A stretch of DNA of 64,000 nucleotides from Frigoribacterium sp. Leaf8 (GTDB taxonomy: Bacteria > Actinomycetota > Actinomycetes > Actinomycetales > Microbacteriaceae), in NCBI RefSeq assembly GCF_001421165.1, contig NZ_LMKB01000005.1, forward strand, positions 793,631 through 857,630, read 5' to 3'. Below, piece by piece: positions 45,993 to 54,756 of the stretch; the first letter of the stretch is position 1, and the number at the start of each line of letters is the position of its first letter. The notes beneath the pieces are model-generated. The model made no database searches. It saw only the letters and a list, made by a program, of their open reading frames with translations, and had not been told where the DNA came from. The translations under genes and the position numbers were made by a program.

Positions 45993-46553
45993 TCAGACGA
46001 CCCGGTCGTCGCCCCATGAAGTGGTGTCGGCGTGTCCGACGGACTGCTCGCGTTGGCGACGCTGCGCGACGCTGTTGAGGTTCGACTCCATCAGGTCGTG
46101 CAGGGTCGATTGGACGAGGTCGGCCGACGGCACGTCCCAGAGGACGAGCGGACGGTCGAGGCCGGTGTTGATCAGGACGTCTCCGCTGCGGAAGGCGCTC
46201 TGGACCGAGTTCTTGCGCACCGTGAGGTCGTAGCCGCGGCTGTGGAGCAACTCTTGACGAGTGCGCACGAACAGCCCCTTGCGCACGACGAGGCGACGCG
46301 AGGTGATGACGTAGCGCTTGCCGAGCCAGATCAGCACGGGCACCAACCAGAGCAGAACGATGAGGGCGACGGCCGCACCCAGCACGACGTAGTTCTGCCA
46401 CGCGACGTCGAAGCGACCTCCGAAGTAGCCGGTCGCCGCGCAGATGCCGACGAGCCCGAGGGACGGCCAGAACAGCACGCGGGCATGGGGACGCAGCCGC
46501 GCGACGACGTACTCGGTCGGCTGTGGTCCGTCGCTGCTCACAGGCTCATTCAT
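45993..46553 (-). CDS. PH domain-containing membrane protein
   Basis: A 186-residue protein. After a short cytoplasmic N-terminus come two membrane segments (about 22-40 and 50-72), then a bacterial PH-like (DUF304) domain beginning KRYVITSRRLVVRKGLFVRT with RSGDVLINTGLDRPLVLWDV. I chose the ATG at 46553, which overlaps the end of birA by eight bases; an in-frame start seven codons earlier is less likely. Such proteins are membrane-associated with unknown ligands. The birA-PH pairing is common in this bacterial group. Confidence 0.8.
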   Translation of the reverse strand: MNEPVSSDGPQPTEYVVARLRPHARVLFWPSLGLVGICAATGYFGGRFDVAWQNYVVLGAAVALIVLLWLVPVLIWLGKRYVITSRRLVVRKGLFVRTRQELLHSRGYDLTVRKNSVQSAFRSGDVLINTGLDRPLVLWDVPSADLVQSTLHDLMESNLNSVAQRRQREQSVGHADTTSWGDDRVV

Positions 46554-47325
46554 ACCGCAGATGCGTGACGTCACCCGAAGCGACGGCCGTCAGCCCGCCG
46601 GTCGAGGCGGAACGCACGACCAACCGGCCCGCCTCGTCGACGTCGACGGCCTCGCCCACGAGAGCCGCGCCTCCGGGGAGTTCGACGCGGACGTCGCGCC
46701 CCAGCGTCGCGCAGTGCGTGCGCACCAGCGCCAGGGCGCCGCTCGCCACGGCGTCGCCCCGGGCCGCGACGAGGTCGGCGACGAACCGGGCCAGACCGGA
46801 GACCCAGGCCGACAGCACGGCGTCGGCGAGCTCGAGAGCCGTGCCCCGCGCACCGTGCAGACCGAGCGACGTCGAGGTCGGCGTCGGCAGCTCGTCCGCC
46901 GGCACCGTGAGGTTGACCCCGGCCCCCACGACCACGGCGCTCGCGTCGGGCCTCAGCTCGGCGAGCAGACCGCAGACCTTTCCGCCGGCCACCTGCACGT
47001 CGTTGGGCCACTTCAGCGTGACGTCGCCGCCCGGGAGCAGGCCCTGGACGGAGGCGCGCATCGCGACGCCGGCGAGGAGCGGCACCCAGCCGAGCGAGTC
47101 GACCGGCAGGTCGCCGCGGCGAAGCAGGACGCTCGCCGCGAGGGATCGACCGGGCGCGGTCTCCCATCGTCGACCGAGTCGGCCCCGCCCGGCGGCCTGG
47201 TCGAGGGTCAGCCAGGTCGCCAGGTGCGGCTCGTCGACGGCGGCCAGCAGGTCGGCGTTGGTCGATCCGGTGGACTCGAGCACCACGAGACGGGGGCTGA
47301 CGGACGCGCTGAGGTGGAAGTCCAT
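46546..47325 (-). CDS. birA: Biotin--[acetyl-CoA-carboxylase] ligase
   Basis: A 259-residue monofunctional BirA lacking the N-terminal DNA-binding domain. The biotinyl-AMP loop [16 protein letters not shown] and the lysine site [20 protein letters not shown] are complete; a C-terminal SH3-like domain is present ([14 protein letters not shown]). It attaches biotin to the carboxylase subunit encoded at 54.8 kb (biotinyl Lys about 551). It is divergent from accD, so ligase and client genes are adjacent; the intergenic region holds a perfect 12-base palindrome. Confidence 0.93.
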   Translation of the reverse strand: MDFHLSASVSPRLVVLESTGSTNADLLAAVDEPHLATWLTLDQAAGRGRLGRRWETAPGRSLAASVLLRRGDLPVDSLGWVPLLAGVAMRASVQGLLPGGDVTLKWPNDVQVAGGKVCGLLAELRPDASAVVVGAGVNLTVPADELPTPTSTSLGLHGARGTALELADAVLSAWVSGLARFVADLVAARGDAVASGALALVRTHCATLGRDVRVELPGGAALVGEAVDVDEAGRLVVRSASTGGLTAVASGDVTHLRYE

Positions 47326-47376
47326 CGGGTCAGCCTAGGCGGCCTCGGTTGACGACTCCTACGACGTGCGACGCCG

Positions 47377-47388
47377 TCCACGCGTGGA
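47377..47388. promoter_or_regulatory. 12-base palindrome between birA and accD
   Basis: TCCACGCGTGGA is a perfect inverted repeat, about 32 bases upstream of the accD -10 box. A regulator site for biotin or lipid control is possible, but chance is not excluded in GC-rich DNA. Confidence 0.25.
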
Positions 47389-47419
47389 AACCTCCAACGG
47401 ATGGCTGCGGGTCGGTCAG

Positions 47420-47425
47420 TAGAGT
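47420..47425 (+). promoter_or_regulatory. -10 box, leaderless start of accD
   Basis: TAGAGT ends seven bases before the GTG at 47433. Confidence 0.55.
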
Positions 47426-47432
47426 GAAGCGC

Positions 47433-49046
47433 GTGACTCCTGACTCCGCGCCACTCACCGACGCCGCGCCCGACCTGCACACCACCGCGGGCAAGCTCGC
47501 CGACCTCAAGGCCCGCTATCACGAGGCCGTGACGGCCAGCGGCGAGGCCGCGATCGCGAAGCAGCACGCCAAGGGCAAGAAGACGGCCCGCGAACGGATC
47601 GACGAGCTGCTCGACCCGGGTTCGTTCGTCGAACTCGACGAGTTCGTCCGACACCGCACCCACGCCTTCGGCATGGAGGCCAAACGGCCCTACGGCGACG
47701 CGGTCGTCACGGGAACGGGCACGATCCACGGCCGCCAGGTCGCGGTCTACTCGCAGGACTTCACCATCTTCGGCGGCTCGCTCGGCGAGGTGGCGGGTGA
47801 GAAGATCATCAAGGTCATGCAGCTGGCCCTCAAGACCGGGGTGCCCATCATCGGCATCCTCGACTCGGGCGGAGCGCGCATCCAGGAGGGCGTCGTCGCC
47901 CTGGGCAAGTACGGCGAGATCTTCCGACTGAACACGGCCGCCTCGGGCGTCATCCCCCAGATCTCGCTGATCATGGGCCCCGCGGCCGGAGGCGCGGTGT
48001 ACTCCCCCGCGCTGACCGACTTCGTGATCATGGTCGACAAGACCAGCCACATGTTCGTCACCGGCCCGGACGTCATCAAGACCGTGACGGGCGAGGACGT
48101 GGGCTTCGAAGAGCTCGGCGGAGCCCTGACCCACAACAAGGTCTCGGGCGTTTCGCACTACCTGGCGAGCGACGAGGACGACGCCCTCGACTACGCCCGC
48201 GCGCTGCTCTCGTACCTGCCCGACAACAACCTGGCCGACCCGCACGTCTTCGACGTGCCGGTCGAACTCGAGACCACCGACCACGACCGCCAGCTGAACA
48301 CGCTGATCCCGGACAGCCCGAACCAGCCCTACGACGTCATGACGGTCATCGACCACGTCGTCGACGACGGCGAGTTCCTCGAGGTCCAGCCGCTGTTCGC
48401 GCCCAACATCGTCGTGGGCTTCGGCCGGGTGGAGGGCCGTCCGGTGGGCGTGATCGCCAACCAGCCGTCCGCCATGGCTGGCACCCTCAACATCGAGGCC
48501 GGCGAGAAGGCCAGTCGTTTCGTGCGCTTCTGCGACGCGTTCAACATCCCGATCCTCACCCTGGTCGACGTGCCCGGCTACCTGCCCGGCACGGACCAGG
48601 AGTGGACCGGTGTCATCCGTCGCGGAGCCAAGCTGCTCTACGCCTACGCCGAGGCCACGGTCCCGCTCGTGACGGTGATCACCCGCAAGGCGTACGGCGG
48701 CGCCTACATCGTCATGGGGTCGAAGCAGTTGGGTGCCGACATCAACCTCGCGTGGCCCACGGCCGAGATCGCCGTGATGGGCGGTCAGGGCGCCGTCAAC
48801 ATCCTCTACCGCAACGAGATCAAGGCGGCGGCCGAGGCGGGCGAAGACGTGGCGGCCGTGCGCACGCGACTGGCCAACGAGTACACCTACAACGTGGCGA
48901 GTCCCTTCCTCGCCGCGGAGCGGGGCGAACTCGACGGTGTCGTCGAACCGGCCGCGACCCGCGTCGCCGTCATCAAGGCACTGCGGGCCCTCAAGACCAA
49001 GCGGGCGACCCTGCCGCCGAAGAAGCACGGGAACATCCCCCTGTGA
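47433..49046 (+). CDS. accD: Acyl-CoA carboxylase carboxyltransferase (beta) subunit
   Basis: A 537-residue carboxyltransferase of the AccD/PccB type, which moves carboxyl from biotin to acetyl- or propionyl-CoA. Motifs: [60 protein letters not shown] and [19 protein letters not shown]. The GTG at 47433 is seven bases after TAGAGT; the frame is open 28 codons further but that part is not conserved. Its stop overlaps the epsilon subunit start. The partner biotin carboxylase/BCCP gene lies 5.7 kb downstream. Confidence 0.93.
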   Translation: MTPDSAPLTDAAPDLHTTAGKLADLKARYHEAVTASGEAAIAKQHAKGKKTARERIDELLDPGSFVELDEFVRHRTHAFGMEAKRPYGDAVVTGTGTIHGRQVAVYSQDFTIFGGSLGEVAGEKIIKVMQLALKTGVPIIGILDSGGARIQEGVVALGKYGEIFRLNTAASGVIPQISLIMGPAAGGAVYSPALTDFVIMVDKTSHMFVTGPDVIKTVTGEDVGFEELGGALTHNKVSGVSHYLASDEDDALDYARALLSYLPDNNLADPHVFDVPVELETTDHDRQLNTLIPDSPNQPYDVMTVIDHVVDDGEFLEVQPLFAPNIVVGFGRVEGRPVGVIANQPSAMAGTLNIEAGEKASRFVRFCDAFNIPILTLVDVPGYLPGTDQEWTGVIRRGAKLLYAYAEATVPLVTVITRKAYGGAYIVMGSKQLGADINLAWPTAEIAVMGGQGAVNILYRNEIKAAAEAGEDVAAVRTRLANEYTYNVASPFLAAERGELDGVVEPAATRVAVIKALRALKTKRATLPPKKHGNIPL

Positions 49047-49324
49047 GTGGTCGCCACGCCGCCGCCTCCCCCGACCCGGCGGACTCCCCCACCGACTCGG
49101 TCGAGCAGCCGTCGGCTCCCCTCATCAGGGTCGTCGCCGGGGACCCGACGCCCGACGAACTGGCGGCCGTCACGGCGCTGCTCGCCGCCGTCGCGGCCGG
49201 CCGGGCCGGATCGGCGACGACGACGTCCTCCCGACCCACGACGTCGGGCTGGACGCGATCGGCCCGGGCACCGCGTCCCGTCATCACGGCCGGAGAAGGC
49301 CGCTGGCGGGGTTTCGAGGGCTGA
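49043..49324 (+). CDS. Acyl-CoA carboxylase epsilon subunit
   Basis: A 93-residue protein. A flexible Ser/Pro/Asp N-terminus is followed by [20 protein letters not shown], the conserved core of actinobacterial epsilon subunits (AccE/PccE), then a Thr/Ser-rich linker and [10 protein letters not shown]. In Streptomyces and mycobacteria this small subunit boosts complex assembly and activity. The GTG overlaps the accD stop (GTGA). The C-terminal tail is low complexity, so the gene is easily missed by homology search. Confidence 0.85.
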   Translation: MSGRHAAASPDPADSPTDSVEQPSAPLIRVVAGDPTPDELAAVTALLAAVAAGRAGSATTTSSRPTTSGWTRSARAPRPVITAGEGRWRGFEG

Positions 49325-49485
49325 CGCCCCCGGAACGGGGGTAGACGCAGTCATCTTCCCCCGCCTGTCCCCCTAAATGACGACTGCACCCGCGGCCCCG
49401 ACCCACCATGCTTGCTCTTGCTAGGTGTCTCTCTAGGAGTCACACCACCAGCAGGACCACATGGGTAGTGGATTCCTGCCGGGGG

Positions 49486-49520
49486 GAGTCAGGGCGACAT
49501 TCGGGTTGCCGCCCTGACTC
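49486..49520. terminator. First hairpin downstream of carboxylase genes
   Basis: GAGTCAGGGCG pairs with CGCCCTGACTC (11 bp) around a 13-base loop. Confidence 0.5.
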
Positions 49521-49528
49521 AGGGTCTC

Positions 49529-49558
49529 GGAAGGGCCGGACGATCGTCCGGCCCTTCC
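49529..49558. terminator. Bidirectional terminator, 30-base perfect palindrome
   Basis: The arms GGAAGGGCCGGAC and GTCCGGCCCTTCC flank GATC; on the plus strand TTCTTCC follows. It separates the carboxylase genes from the convergent two-component operon. Confidence 0.75.
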
Positions 49559-49597
49559 TTCTTCCCCGGCCCTGCCGTGAGGCTGCCCGGTGGATGA

Positions 49598-50644
49598 TCA
49601 GGGGGCCGAGCGGGGGATCTGCAGCCAGAGCTGCACCTCGTCGGCGTCGTCGTCCTCGTCCGCGTCGGCCGAGACGCCCCGGCCGAGGGCGCTCGACGAC
49701 AGGTCCGGCGAACCGAGCCCGACGACCGTGACGGCGTCGTCTCCCCCGCCCTGGACGGTCCGGACGATGATGCGATCGGCGAGCGAGCCGCGGAGGGCCT
49801 CGGCGAGCACGGCATGGACCCGCCGCAGATCCGTTGGCCCGAGGTCGTCGAGGCCTCCCTCGTCGAGTAGGCTGACGACGGCCCCCCGACGACGCGCCGC
49901 CATGACCTCGTGACGCACGTCGTCGTCGAGGAGGCGGCGTCCCCGGATCTCGTCCCGGATGGCCCCCTCGAGGTTCAGGCACTCCTGGCGCTCGGCCGCG
50001 GTCAGGTCGCCGTGTCGATCGACGATGGTCTGGAGCATCGGCCGTGCCGTCCGGCCCGTCTGCAGCAGCCGGTACTGCCGCTCGTTCACGTGGGCTTCCT
50101 GCGCGGCCTGCCAGTCCGCCGCCTCGTGCTCGGCGAGGATGAACTCCCGCGTCTCGCGCCCGGCACGCGTCAGCGTGCTCGACATCGCGTGGCTGAAGGC
50201 GACCCAGACCACGCTGCCGACGATGCCGAGGTCGGCGATCTGTTCGGCCCCGGCCCAGAGCACCCCGTGAGCCGCCATGAATCCGACCCCGAGCCAGGCG
50301 AACCCCTGGCGGCGTCTCGTCGACACGATCACCATGAGCGTGCCCACGGCCGCCACGTACCACGTGGCATAGCCGTTCTTCACCGAGCTGTCGAGCTCGG
50401 AGGTCACGACCAGCGGGAGGACGATGCTTACGGCGAGGCAGAACGAGGCCAGCCACACGGGCATGATGACGTGGCGGCTGGGCCACAGCACGGCCACGGT
50501 CGCCGCGGCGTACAACACCATGCACGCGACGACGGGAAGCGGATCGGTGAACCGGTCCAACGAGGCCACGGCGAGGACCAGATGGTAGGCCGAGAAGACG
50601 GCGGCGAGCGAGACGATGAGCCACCGCGGCACGGAGACCCTCAC
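49598..50644 (-). CDS. Kinase-like membrane partner of the two-component system
   Basis: A 348-residue protein with five or six membrane segments in residues 5-170, then a soluble region. The soluble part echoes histidine kinases structurally (coiled EHEAADWQAAQEAHVNERQY; IRDEIRGRRLLDDDVRHEVM) but lacks a phosphorylatable His motif of the HisKA_3 type and clear ATP-binding G-boxes. The C-terminus is acidic. The GTG overlaps the kinase stop (GTGA). It may be a pseudokinase that senses or modulates the upstream kinase; no exact family is recognised. Confidence 0.6.
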   Translation of the reverse strand: MRVSVPRWLIVSLAAVFSAYHLVLAVASLDRFTDPLPVVACMVLYAAATVAVLWPSRHVIMPVWLASFCLAVSIVLPLVVTSELDSSVKNGYATWYVAAVGTLMVIVSTRRRQGFAWLGVGFMAAHGVLWAGAEQIADLGIVGSVVWVAFSHAMSSTLTRAGRETREFILAEHEAADWQAAQEAHVNERQYRLLQTGRTARPMLQTIVDRHGDLTAAERQECLNLEGAIRDEIRGRRLLDDDVRHEVMAARRRGAVVSLLDEGGLDDLGPTDLRRVHAVLAEALRGSLADRIIVRTVQGGGDDAVTVVGLGSPDLSSSALGRGVSADADEDDDADEVQLWLQIPRSAP

Positions 50645-51954
50645 GCGACGCCCTCCGGGATGCCCGTCTCGTCGGCGCGGTCGGGCGAGGGACGGGGAGC
50701 CGATCCCCCCTCGAGGAGGGCGCCGACCGGCCACTGCAGTCGCACGAGGGTTCCGCGCCCCGGTGCCGAGTCGATGGTCGCGAGTCCGCCGGCGTTGTTC
50801 AGCCTCTCGTGGATCGACACCCGGACACCCAGACGCTCGGTCGGCACCGTCGCCGGCTCGAAGCCCTTGCCCGTGTCGCCGACCTCGACGGTCGTGAGGC
50901 CGGTCGCCTCGCGGGTGACGTCGACCCACCGCCGGACACCGGGCGCGTCCCCGGCGTGCTGGGAACTGTTCACCAGGGCCTGCACGGCGGCCGAGTAGAG
51001 GGCCTCCGCGGCGGTGGACGGGATGCCCTCGCCCTCGATCGGGCCCCGGCGCAGCTCGACCGAGACGCCCAGGTCCGACACGGCGGCCGCGATGCGGTCG
51101 ACCATGCCCGTGACCGTCGTGTCGGACTCGTCGAACGGCGTCGTGCTCGCCGCCGCCGAGAGGTGGGACATCGCGTTCCGGGCCATGTTGGTCGACAGCT
51201 CACGTTCTTCGGGCGACCAGGCCCTGGCCGCCTGGATGAAGGTCGTGAGGACGCTGTCGTGCACGATGGCGTCGACCTGCACCCGCTCGAGCTCGGTGGC
51301 GTGCTCGCGGATCGCCTCGGAGTACCGCGCGACCGCGGTCGCCTGGGCCTGGTCGACGTTCGCGGCCGCCTGGCGCAGGATCACCACGAGGATCAGGACC
51401 GCACCGCCGAGCAGGATCGCGTAGACGGAGTCGAGGGTCGCGCGCTGCGGGGAGACCGCTCCGCCCGACGGCGTCAGGCGGATGAAGCCGTAGACGGCGG
51501 GGGCGACGAAGAGGTAGCCGGTCGCGATCCAGGTGGAGAACGCCGACGCGGCCGAGGCCGTGGCGACGGTGCACAGGTACCAGAGCCAGGGCACGCTCGC
51601 CTGGACCTCGCTGGGGTCGTCGACGGCGAGGGGCCAGGTGACCAGCGCGATCAGGTAGGCGATCGCGACGAAGGCCTCGACCGTGGTCACGCCGCGCTGC
51701 ACGAGGCTCGCCACGACCAACGCCAGGAACCCGCCGAACATGGCCAGGCCGATCACCCAGGCCCAGGCGAGCTGCATGCTCCCGACCTGACCGATCATCC
51801 CGGGCAGGGCCTGCAGGCCGAACACGAGACCGGCCGCGGCGATGATGCGCCCCAGCACCTTGTCGAGCAGGGCACGACTGATCGGGTTGCGCGGGGGCCG
51901 CAAGGGTCCGAGCGGGAGCGGGCCGGTCAGCCGACCCTCACCGGCCATCGCCAC
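50641..51954 (-). CDS. Sensor histidine kinase (HisKA_3/NarX-like)
   Basis: A 437-residue kinase with six to seven membrane segments in residues 35-200. The phosphorylation helix contains VDAIVHDSVLTTFIQAARAW (His), and the ATPase has VNSSQHAGDAPG (N box), VEVGDTGKGFEP and APGRGTLVRLQWPVG. Its GTG at 51954 overlaps the response regulator stop by 17 bases; an ATG two codons later is also possible. The membrane-embedded sensor without a large extracytoplasmic loop suggests sensing within the membrane. The signal is unknown. Confidence 0.85.
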   Translation of the reverse strand: MAMAGEGRLTGPLPLGPLRPPRNPISRALLDKVLGRIIAAAGLVFGLQALPGMIGQVGSMQLAWAWVIGLAMFGGFLALVVASLVQRGVTTVEAFVAIAYLIALVTWPLAVDDPSEVQASVPWLWYLCTVATASAASAFSTWIATGYLFVAPAVYGFIRLTPSGGAVSPQRATLDSVYAILLGGAVLILVVILRQAAANVDQAQATAVARYSEAIREHATELERVQVDAIVHDSVLTTFIQAARAWSPEERELSTNMARNAMSHLSAAASTTPFDESDTTVTGMVDRIAAAVSDLGVSVELRRGPIEGEGIPSTAAEALYSAAVQALVNSSQHAGDAPGVRRWVDVTREATGLTTVEVGDTGKGFEPATVPTERLGVRVSIHERLNNAGGLATIDSAPGRGTLVRLQWPVGALLEGGSAPRPSPDRADETGIPEGVA

Positions 51955-52642
51955 CGTCCGCGTCGAGCCCCGGCAGGATGCCGTCCTCGACGGCGCGACG
52001 GAGGAGGTCGACCTTGGTGGGTGCCGGGCGTCCGACCTCGACGTACTTGACGCGGATGCGGTCGAGGTACTCGCGGGCCGTCGAGTAGCCGATGCCGAGC
52101 TGTTGGGCGGCCAGCTTCAGCGGCAGACCCGAGGCGTAGAGGTGCAGGATCTCGCGCTCGCGACGACCGAGCTGGGCCTTGGCGAAGTCGCGGTCGGCAT
52201 CGATCGCGCTCGCCCACTCGAGGTTGTTGAGCACGTCGCCGCGGGCGACCGTGGCGACCGCGGCCATGACGGTCTTCGTGGCGGAGGACTTCGGGATGAC
52301 GCCGGCCGCCCCCGCGGCGAGCGCCTCACGGACCGAGGCGACCCGGTCGGCGATGCTGTGCACGAGGACGGCCGACCCCGTCGCCTGGACGCGCTTGACG
52401 TTCTCGGTGACGGTCGAGCCGTCGCCGAGCGACAGGTCGAGGACGACGACGTCGACCTCGCGACCCGCGAGGTTCTCGACGAACTCCTGCACGCCGGCGG
52501 CGGTGAGGATCACCTCGAAGCCCTCGTTCTGGCACGCGGCCTGGATGCCGAGCCGCACCGACTCGTGGTCGTCGACGACGGCGACCCTCACGGGTCCTGT
52601 CTGGCGGGTGGCGATGGGGGTCTCGGTCGTGATGTCTGACAC
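51938..52642 (-). CDS. NarL/FixJ-type response regulator
   Basis: A 234-residue regulator. The receiver has VRVAVVDDHESVRLGIQAAC, the phospho-Asp in DVVVLDLSLGDGS, and a lysine in GVIPKSSATKTVM. The C-terminal HTH is LGRREREILHLYASGLPLKL then AAQQLGIGYSTAREYLDRI. The GTG at 52642 has AAGGA seven bases upstream; the open frame upstream is antisense to the methyltransferase gene. First in an operon with the kinase and its kinase-like partner, translated by overlap. Confidence 0.9.
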   Translation of the reverse strand: MSDITTETPIATRQTGPVRVAVVDDHESVRLGIQAACQNEGFEVILTAAGVQEFVENLAGREVDVVVLDLSLGDGSTVTENVKRVQATGSAVLVHSIADRVASVREALAAGAAGVIPKSSATKTVMAAVATVARGDVLNNLEWASAIDADRDFAKAQLGRREREILHLYASGLPLKLAAQQLGIGYSTAREYLDRIRVKYVEVGRPAPTKVDLLRRAVEDGILPGLDADGGDGR

Positions 52643-52719
52643 GGTGATCCTTCGGTCGGCGTGTGCCCTGGTCCCTGAATCCCGGGCGTGCACGGGGTAC
52701 ATCGTAACCGGACGGCGGC

Positions 52720-53961
52720 TCAGGCCGGCAGCAGGCGCACCACCGTCTCGACGTGGTGCGTGTTCGGGAAGAGGTCGTACGCCTGCAGGGCGTCGAGCGC
52801 GTAGCCCCGCTCGGCGAAGAGGGCCACGTCCCGGGCGAGGGCGACCGGGTCGCACGCGACGTAGACGACCTGGGCCGGGCGGAGGGCCGCGATCTCGGAC
52901 ACCACGTCGCGCCCGGCGCCCGAGCGGGGCGGGTCGAGCACGACCGTCGCGGCGGCGAGGCGCTCGCGCTCGGCGTCGCTCGCCTGCGACGCGGTCTGGC
53001 GCAACCAGCGCTCGACGCGTCCCGTCACGGCCGACGCGCCGATCCACTCGGCCAGGTTCTCGGACGCGTGCTCGGTGGCCCGCTCGTCGCTCTCGACGCT
53101 CGTGATGCGCGTCCCCGCACCGAAGCGGTCCCCCACGGCGGCGGCGAGGAGTCCGACCCCGCCGTACAGGTCGAGGTTGGCGCCCTTCGGGTCGAAGCGC
53201 TCGGGGTCGATCATGGTCTGCACGGCGGCGGTGAGCGTGGCCGCTGCCTCGCGGTGCACCTGCCAGAAGCCGCCGTCGTCGAGCCGGAACTCGCGGTCGC
53301 CGACGACCTCGGTGATGGTCGAGCGGGCCTGCCGCCCGATGATCAGACGCGCGCCTCCGCCGCTCGGGGCGACGACGTCGACGTGTTCCTCGCCGGGGAA
53401 GGCGTCACCCAGCGGCGCCACCTCGGCGACCTCCGGCGACGCGAGCGGCAGGTCGGGCACGTGCACGACCCGGTGCGACCGAGCCGCGTACTGACCGGGA
53501 CGCCCCTCGGCGTCGAGGTGCAGGCGCAGGCGCGTGCGCCACCCGGTGCCGCCGCGCTCGTCGTCGCCGGGCAGGGCCTCGACCGAGACGCGGCCGTCGG
53601 CGTCGGCGATCCCGCCCATGCGGGTCAGCGCGTCGACCACCACGCGTCGCTTCAGCTCGCGCTGGTGGCCGAGCTCGACGTGCCCGAACTCGGCGCCGCC
53701 GGCACGGTCGGTCGGATCGACCTCGAGGGCGGCCGCGCCCCACACGTGGGGTCGACGGTGCTCGCTCGCCTCGAGGACGCGCACCGTGTCGGCCCGCCAG
53801 AACGCCTTCTTGCGGTCGTCGGTGATGCGCGCCACGACCTTCTCGCCGGGCAGGGTGTCGGTCACGAACACGACCCGCCCGTCGAGTCTGGCCACCGAGA
53901 TGCCCCCGTGTGCGATGCCCGTCACGTCCAGTTCGACCTCGCGGCCCAGCATGTCTCCCAT
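52720..53961 (-). CDS. TRAM-domain RNA (uracil-5-)-methyltransferase family protein
   Basis: A 413-residue TrmA/RumA-family enzyme. An N-terminal TRAM fold (about 4-60) has GIAHGGISVARLDGRVVFV. The SAM domain has LDLYGGVGLLAAAVGDRFG, VVLDPPRSGAGRDVVSEI and the catalytic Cys in VVYVACDPVALARDVALF. The iron-sulfur cysteines of RumA are absent: the matching loop reads DRAGGAEFGHVELGHQREL. It probably methylates uridine in rRNA or tRNA. It is divergent from maf, with 26 bases between starts. Confidence 0.85.
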   Translation of the reverse strand: MGDMLGREVELDVTGIAHGGISVARLDGRVVFVTDTLPGEKVVARITDDRKKAFWRADTVRVLEASEHRRPHVWGAAALEVDPTDRAGGAEFGHVELGHQRELKRRVVVDALTRMGGIADADGRVSVEALPGDDERGGTGWRTRLRLHLDAEGRPGQYAARSHRVVHVPDLPLASPEVAEVAPLGDAFPGEEHVDVVAPSGGGARLIIGRQARSTITEVVGDREFRLDDGGFWQVHREAAATLTAAVQTMIDPERFDPKGANLDLYGGVGLLAAAVGDRFGAGTRITSVESDERATEHASENLAEWIGASAVTGRVERWLRQTASQASDAERERLAAATVVLDPPRSGAGRDVVSEIAALRPAQVVYVACDPVALARDVALFAERGYALDALQAYDLFPNTHHVETVVRLLPA

Positions 53962-53987
53962 GCGTCGAGTCTGACAGGCTGGGCGGC

Positions 53988-54677
53988 ATGACCGTCCCGC
54001 TCTACCTGGCCAGCACCTCCCCCGCCCGTCTCGCCCTGCTGCGCGCCGCCGGCGTCGAGCCGGTGCTGATCAGTCCCGGTGTCGACGAAGAAGCCGCGGT
54101 CGCGGTCGAGTCGACACGGCTCGGCCGAGCGCTCACGGCGGCCGAGACGGTGCAGCACCTCGCCAGGCTCAAGGCCGAGGCCGTGCTCGACACGGTCGTC
54201 GACGGCCGCCCCCTCGACGGGTTGGTCCTCGGGGGCGACAGCGCCTTCGAGTTCGACGGCGAGGTGCACGGCAAACCCCACGAGCCCGCCCTGGCGCTCG
54301 ACCGGTGGCGCCGCATGGCCGAGATCGGCCACGGCACCCTCTGGTCGGGTCACTGGCTGGTCGACCACCGCGGTGGCGCTCCGCGCGTCACCGCCGAGAC
54401 CCCCTCAGGAGGCGCGGGCCGGGTCGGGAGCGCGTCCCTCACCTTCGCCGACGACCTCGACCCGCGCGAGCTCGCGGCCTACGTCGAGACGGGCGAGCCG
54501 CTCGAGGTCGCGGGGGCCTTCACGATCGACGGTCGGGCATCCGCGTTCATCACGCACATCGAGGGCACCCCGAGCGCCGTCGTCGGACTCTCGGTGCCCG
54601 TGCTGCGGTCGCTCGTCCGGGGCTTCGGCGTGCCGTGGCACGAGCTGTGGACCTCGCCGACCGCCGGCTCCTTGTAG
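53988..54677 (+). CDS. maf: Maf-like nucleoside triphosphate pyrophosphatase
   Basis: A 229-residue Maf protein that hydrolyses non-canonical or surplus nucleotides (dTTP/UTP or m7GTP). [20 protein letters not shown] is the N-terminal signature; [19 protein letters not shown] has the catalytic Asp; [19 protein letters not shown] is the C-terminal block. The frame upstream is open but the ATG at 53988 starts the conserved protein. An AGGAGGCGCG copy (54407-54416) lies in the coding region and encodes part of a Gly/Ala loop. Maf next to acyl-CoA carboxylase genes is common in actinobacteria. Confidence 0.92.
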   Translation: MTVPLYLASTSPARLALLRAAGVEPVLISPGVDEEAAVAVESTRLGRALTAAETVQHLARLKAEAVLDTVVDGRPLDGLVLGGDSAFEFDGEVHGKPHEPALALDRWRRMAEIGHGTLWSGHWLVDHRGGAPRVTAETPSGGAGRVGSASLTFADDLDPRELAAYVETGEPLEVAGAFTIDGRASAFITHIEGTPSAVVGLSVPVLRSLVRGFGVPWHELWTSPTAGSL

Positions 54678-54742
54678 GTTCTGCCTCGCGCCTCCTCGTC
54701 CTTTTTGTGCACGTCAGCCAAAGGCGGACGGGGAGGGCGCAA

Positions 54743-54748
54743 TAGGGT
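54743..54748 (+). promoter_or_regulatory. -10 box, leaderless start of biotin carboxylase gene
   Basis: TAGGGT ends eight bases before the ATG at 54757. Confidence 0.5.
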
Positions 54749-54756
54749 GGGGAACT

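Larger units (their letters stand above)
49412..49558 (+). ncRNA. Possible structured small RNA or long 3' UTR
   Basis: This stretch of the 273-base gap after the epsilon-subunit gene contains a relatively A/T-rich segment with TTGCTC (49412) and TAGGAG (49434) at promoter-like spacing. Two strong hairpins follow (49486-49520 and 49529-49558), then TTCTTCC. It has no plausible coding frame. Either it is a small RNA with its own terminator or the structured 3' end of the accD mRNA. Evidence is structural only. Confidence 0.25.

Noticed and set aside
49440-49470. A tiny Trp/Cys-rich minus-strand frame (MWSCWWCDS) as a leader peptide
   Set aside because: It lacks a ribosome site, there is no amino-acid gene downstream, and it lies in the 3' region of the two-component operon.
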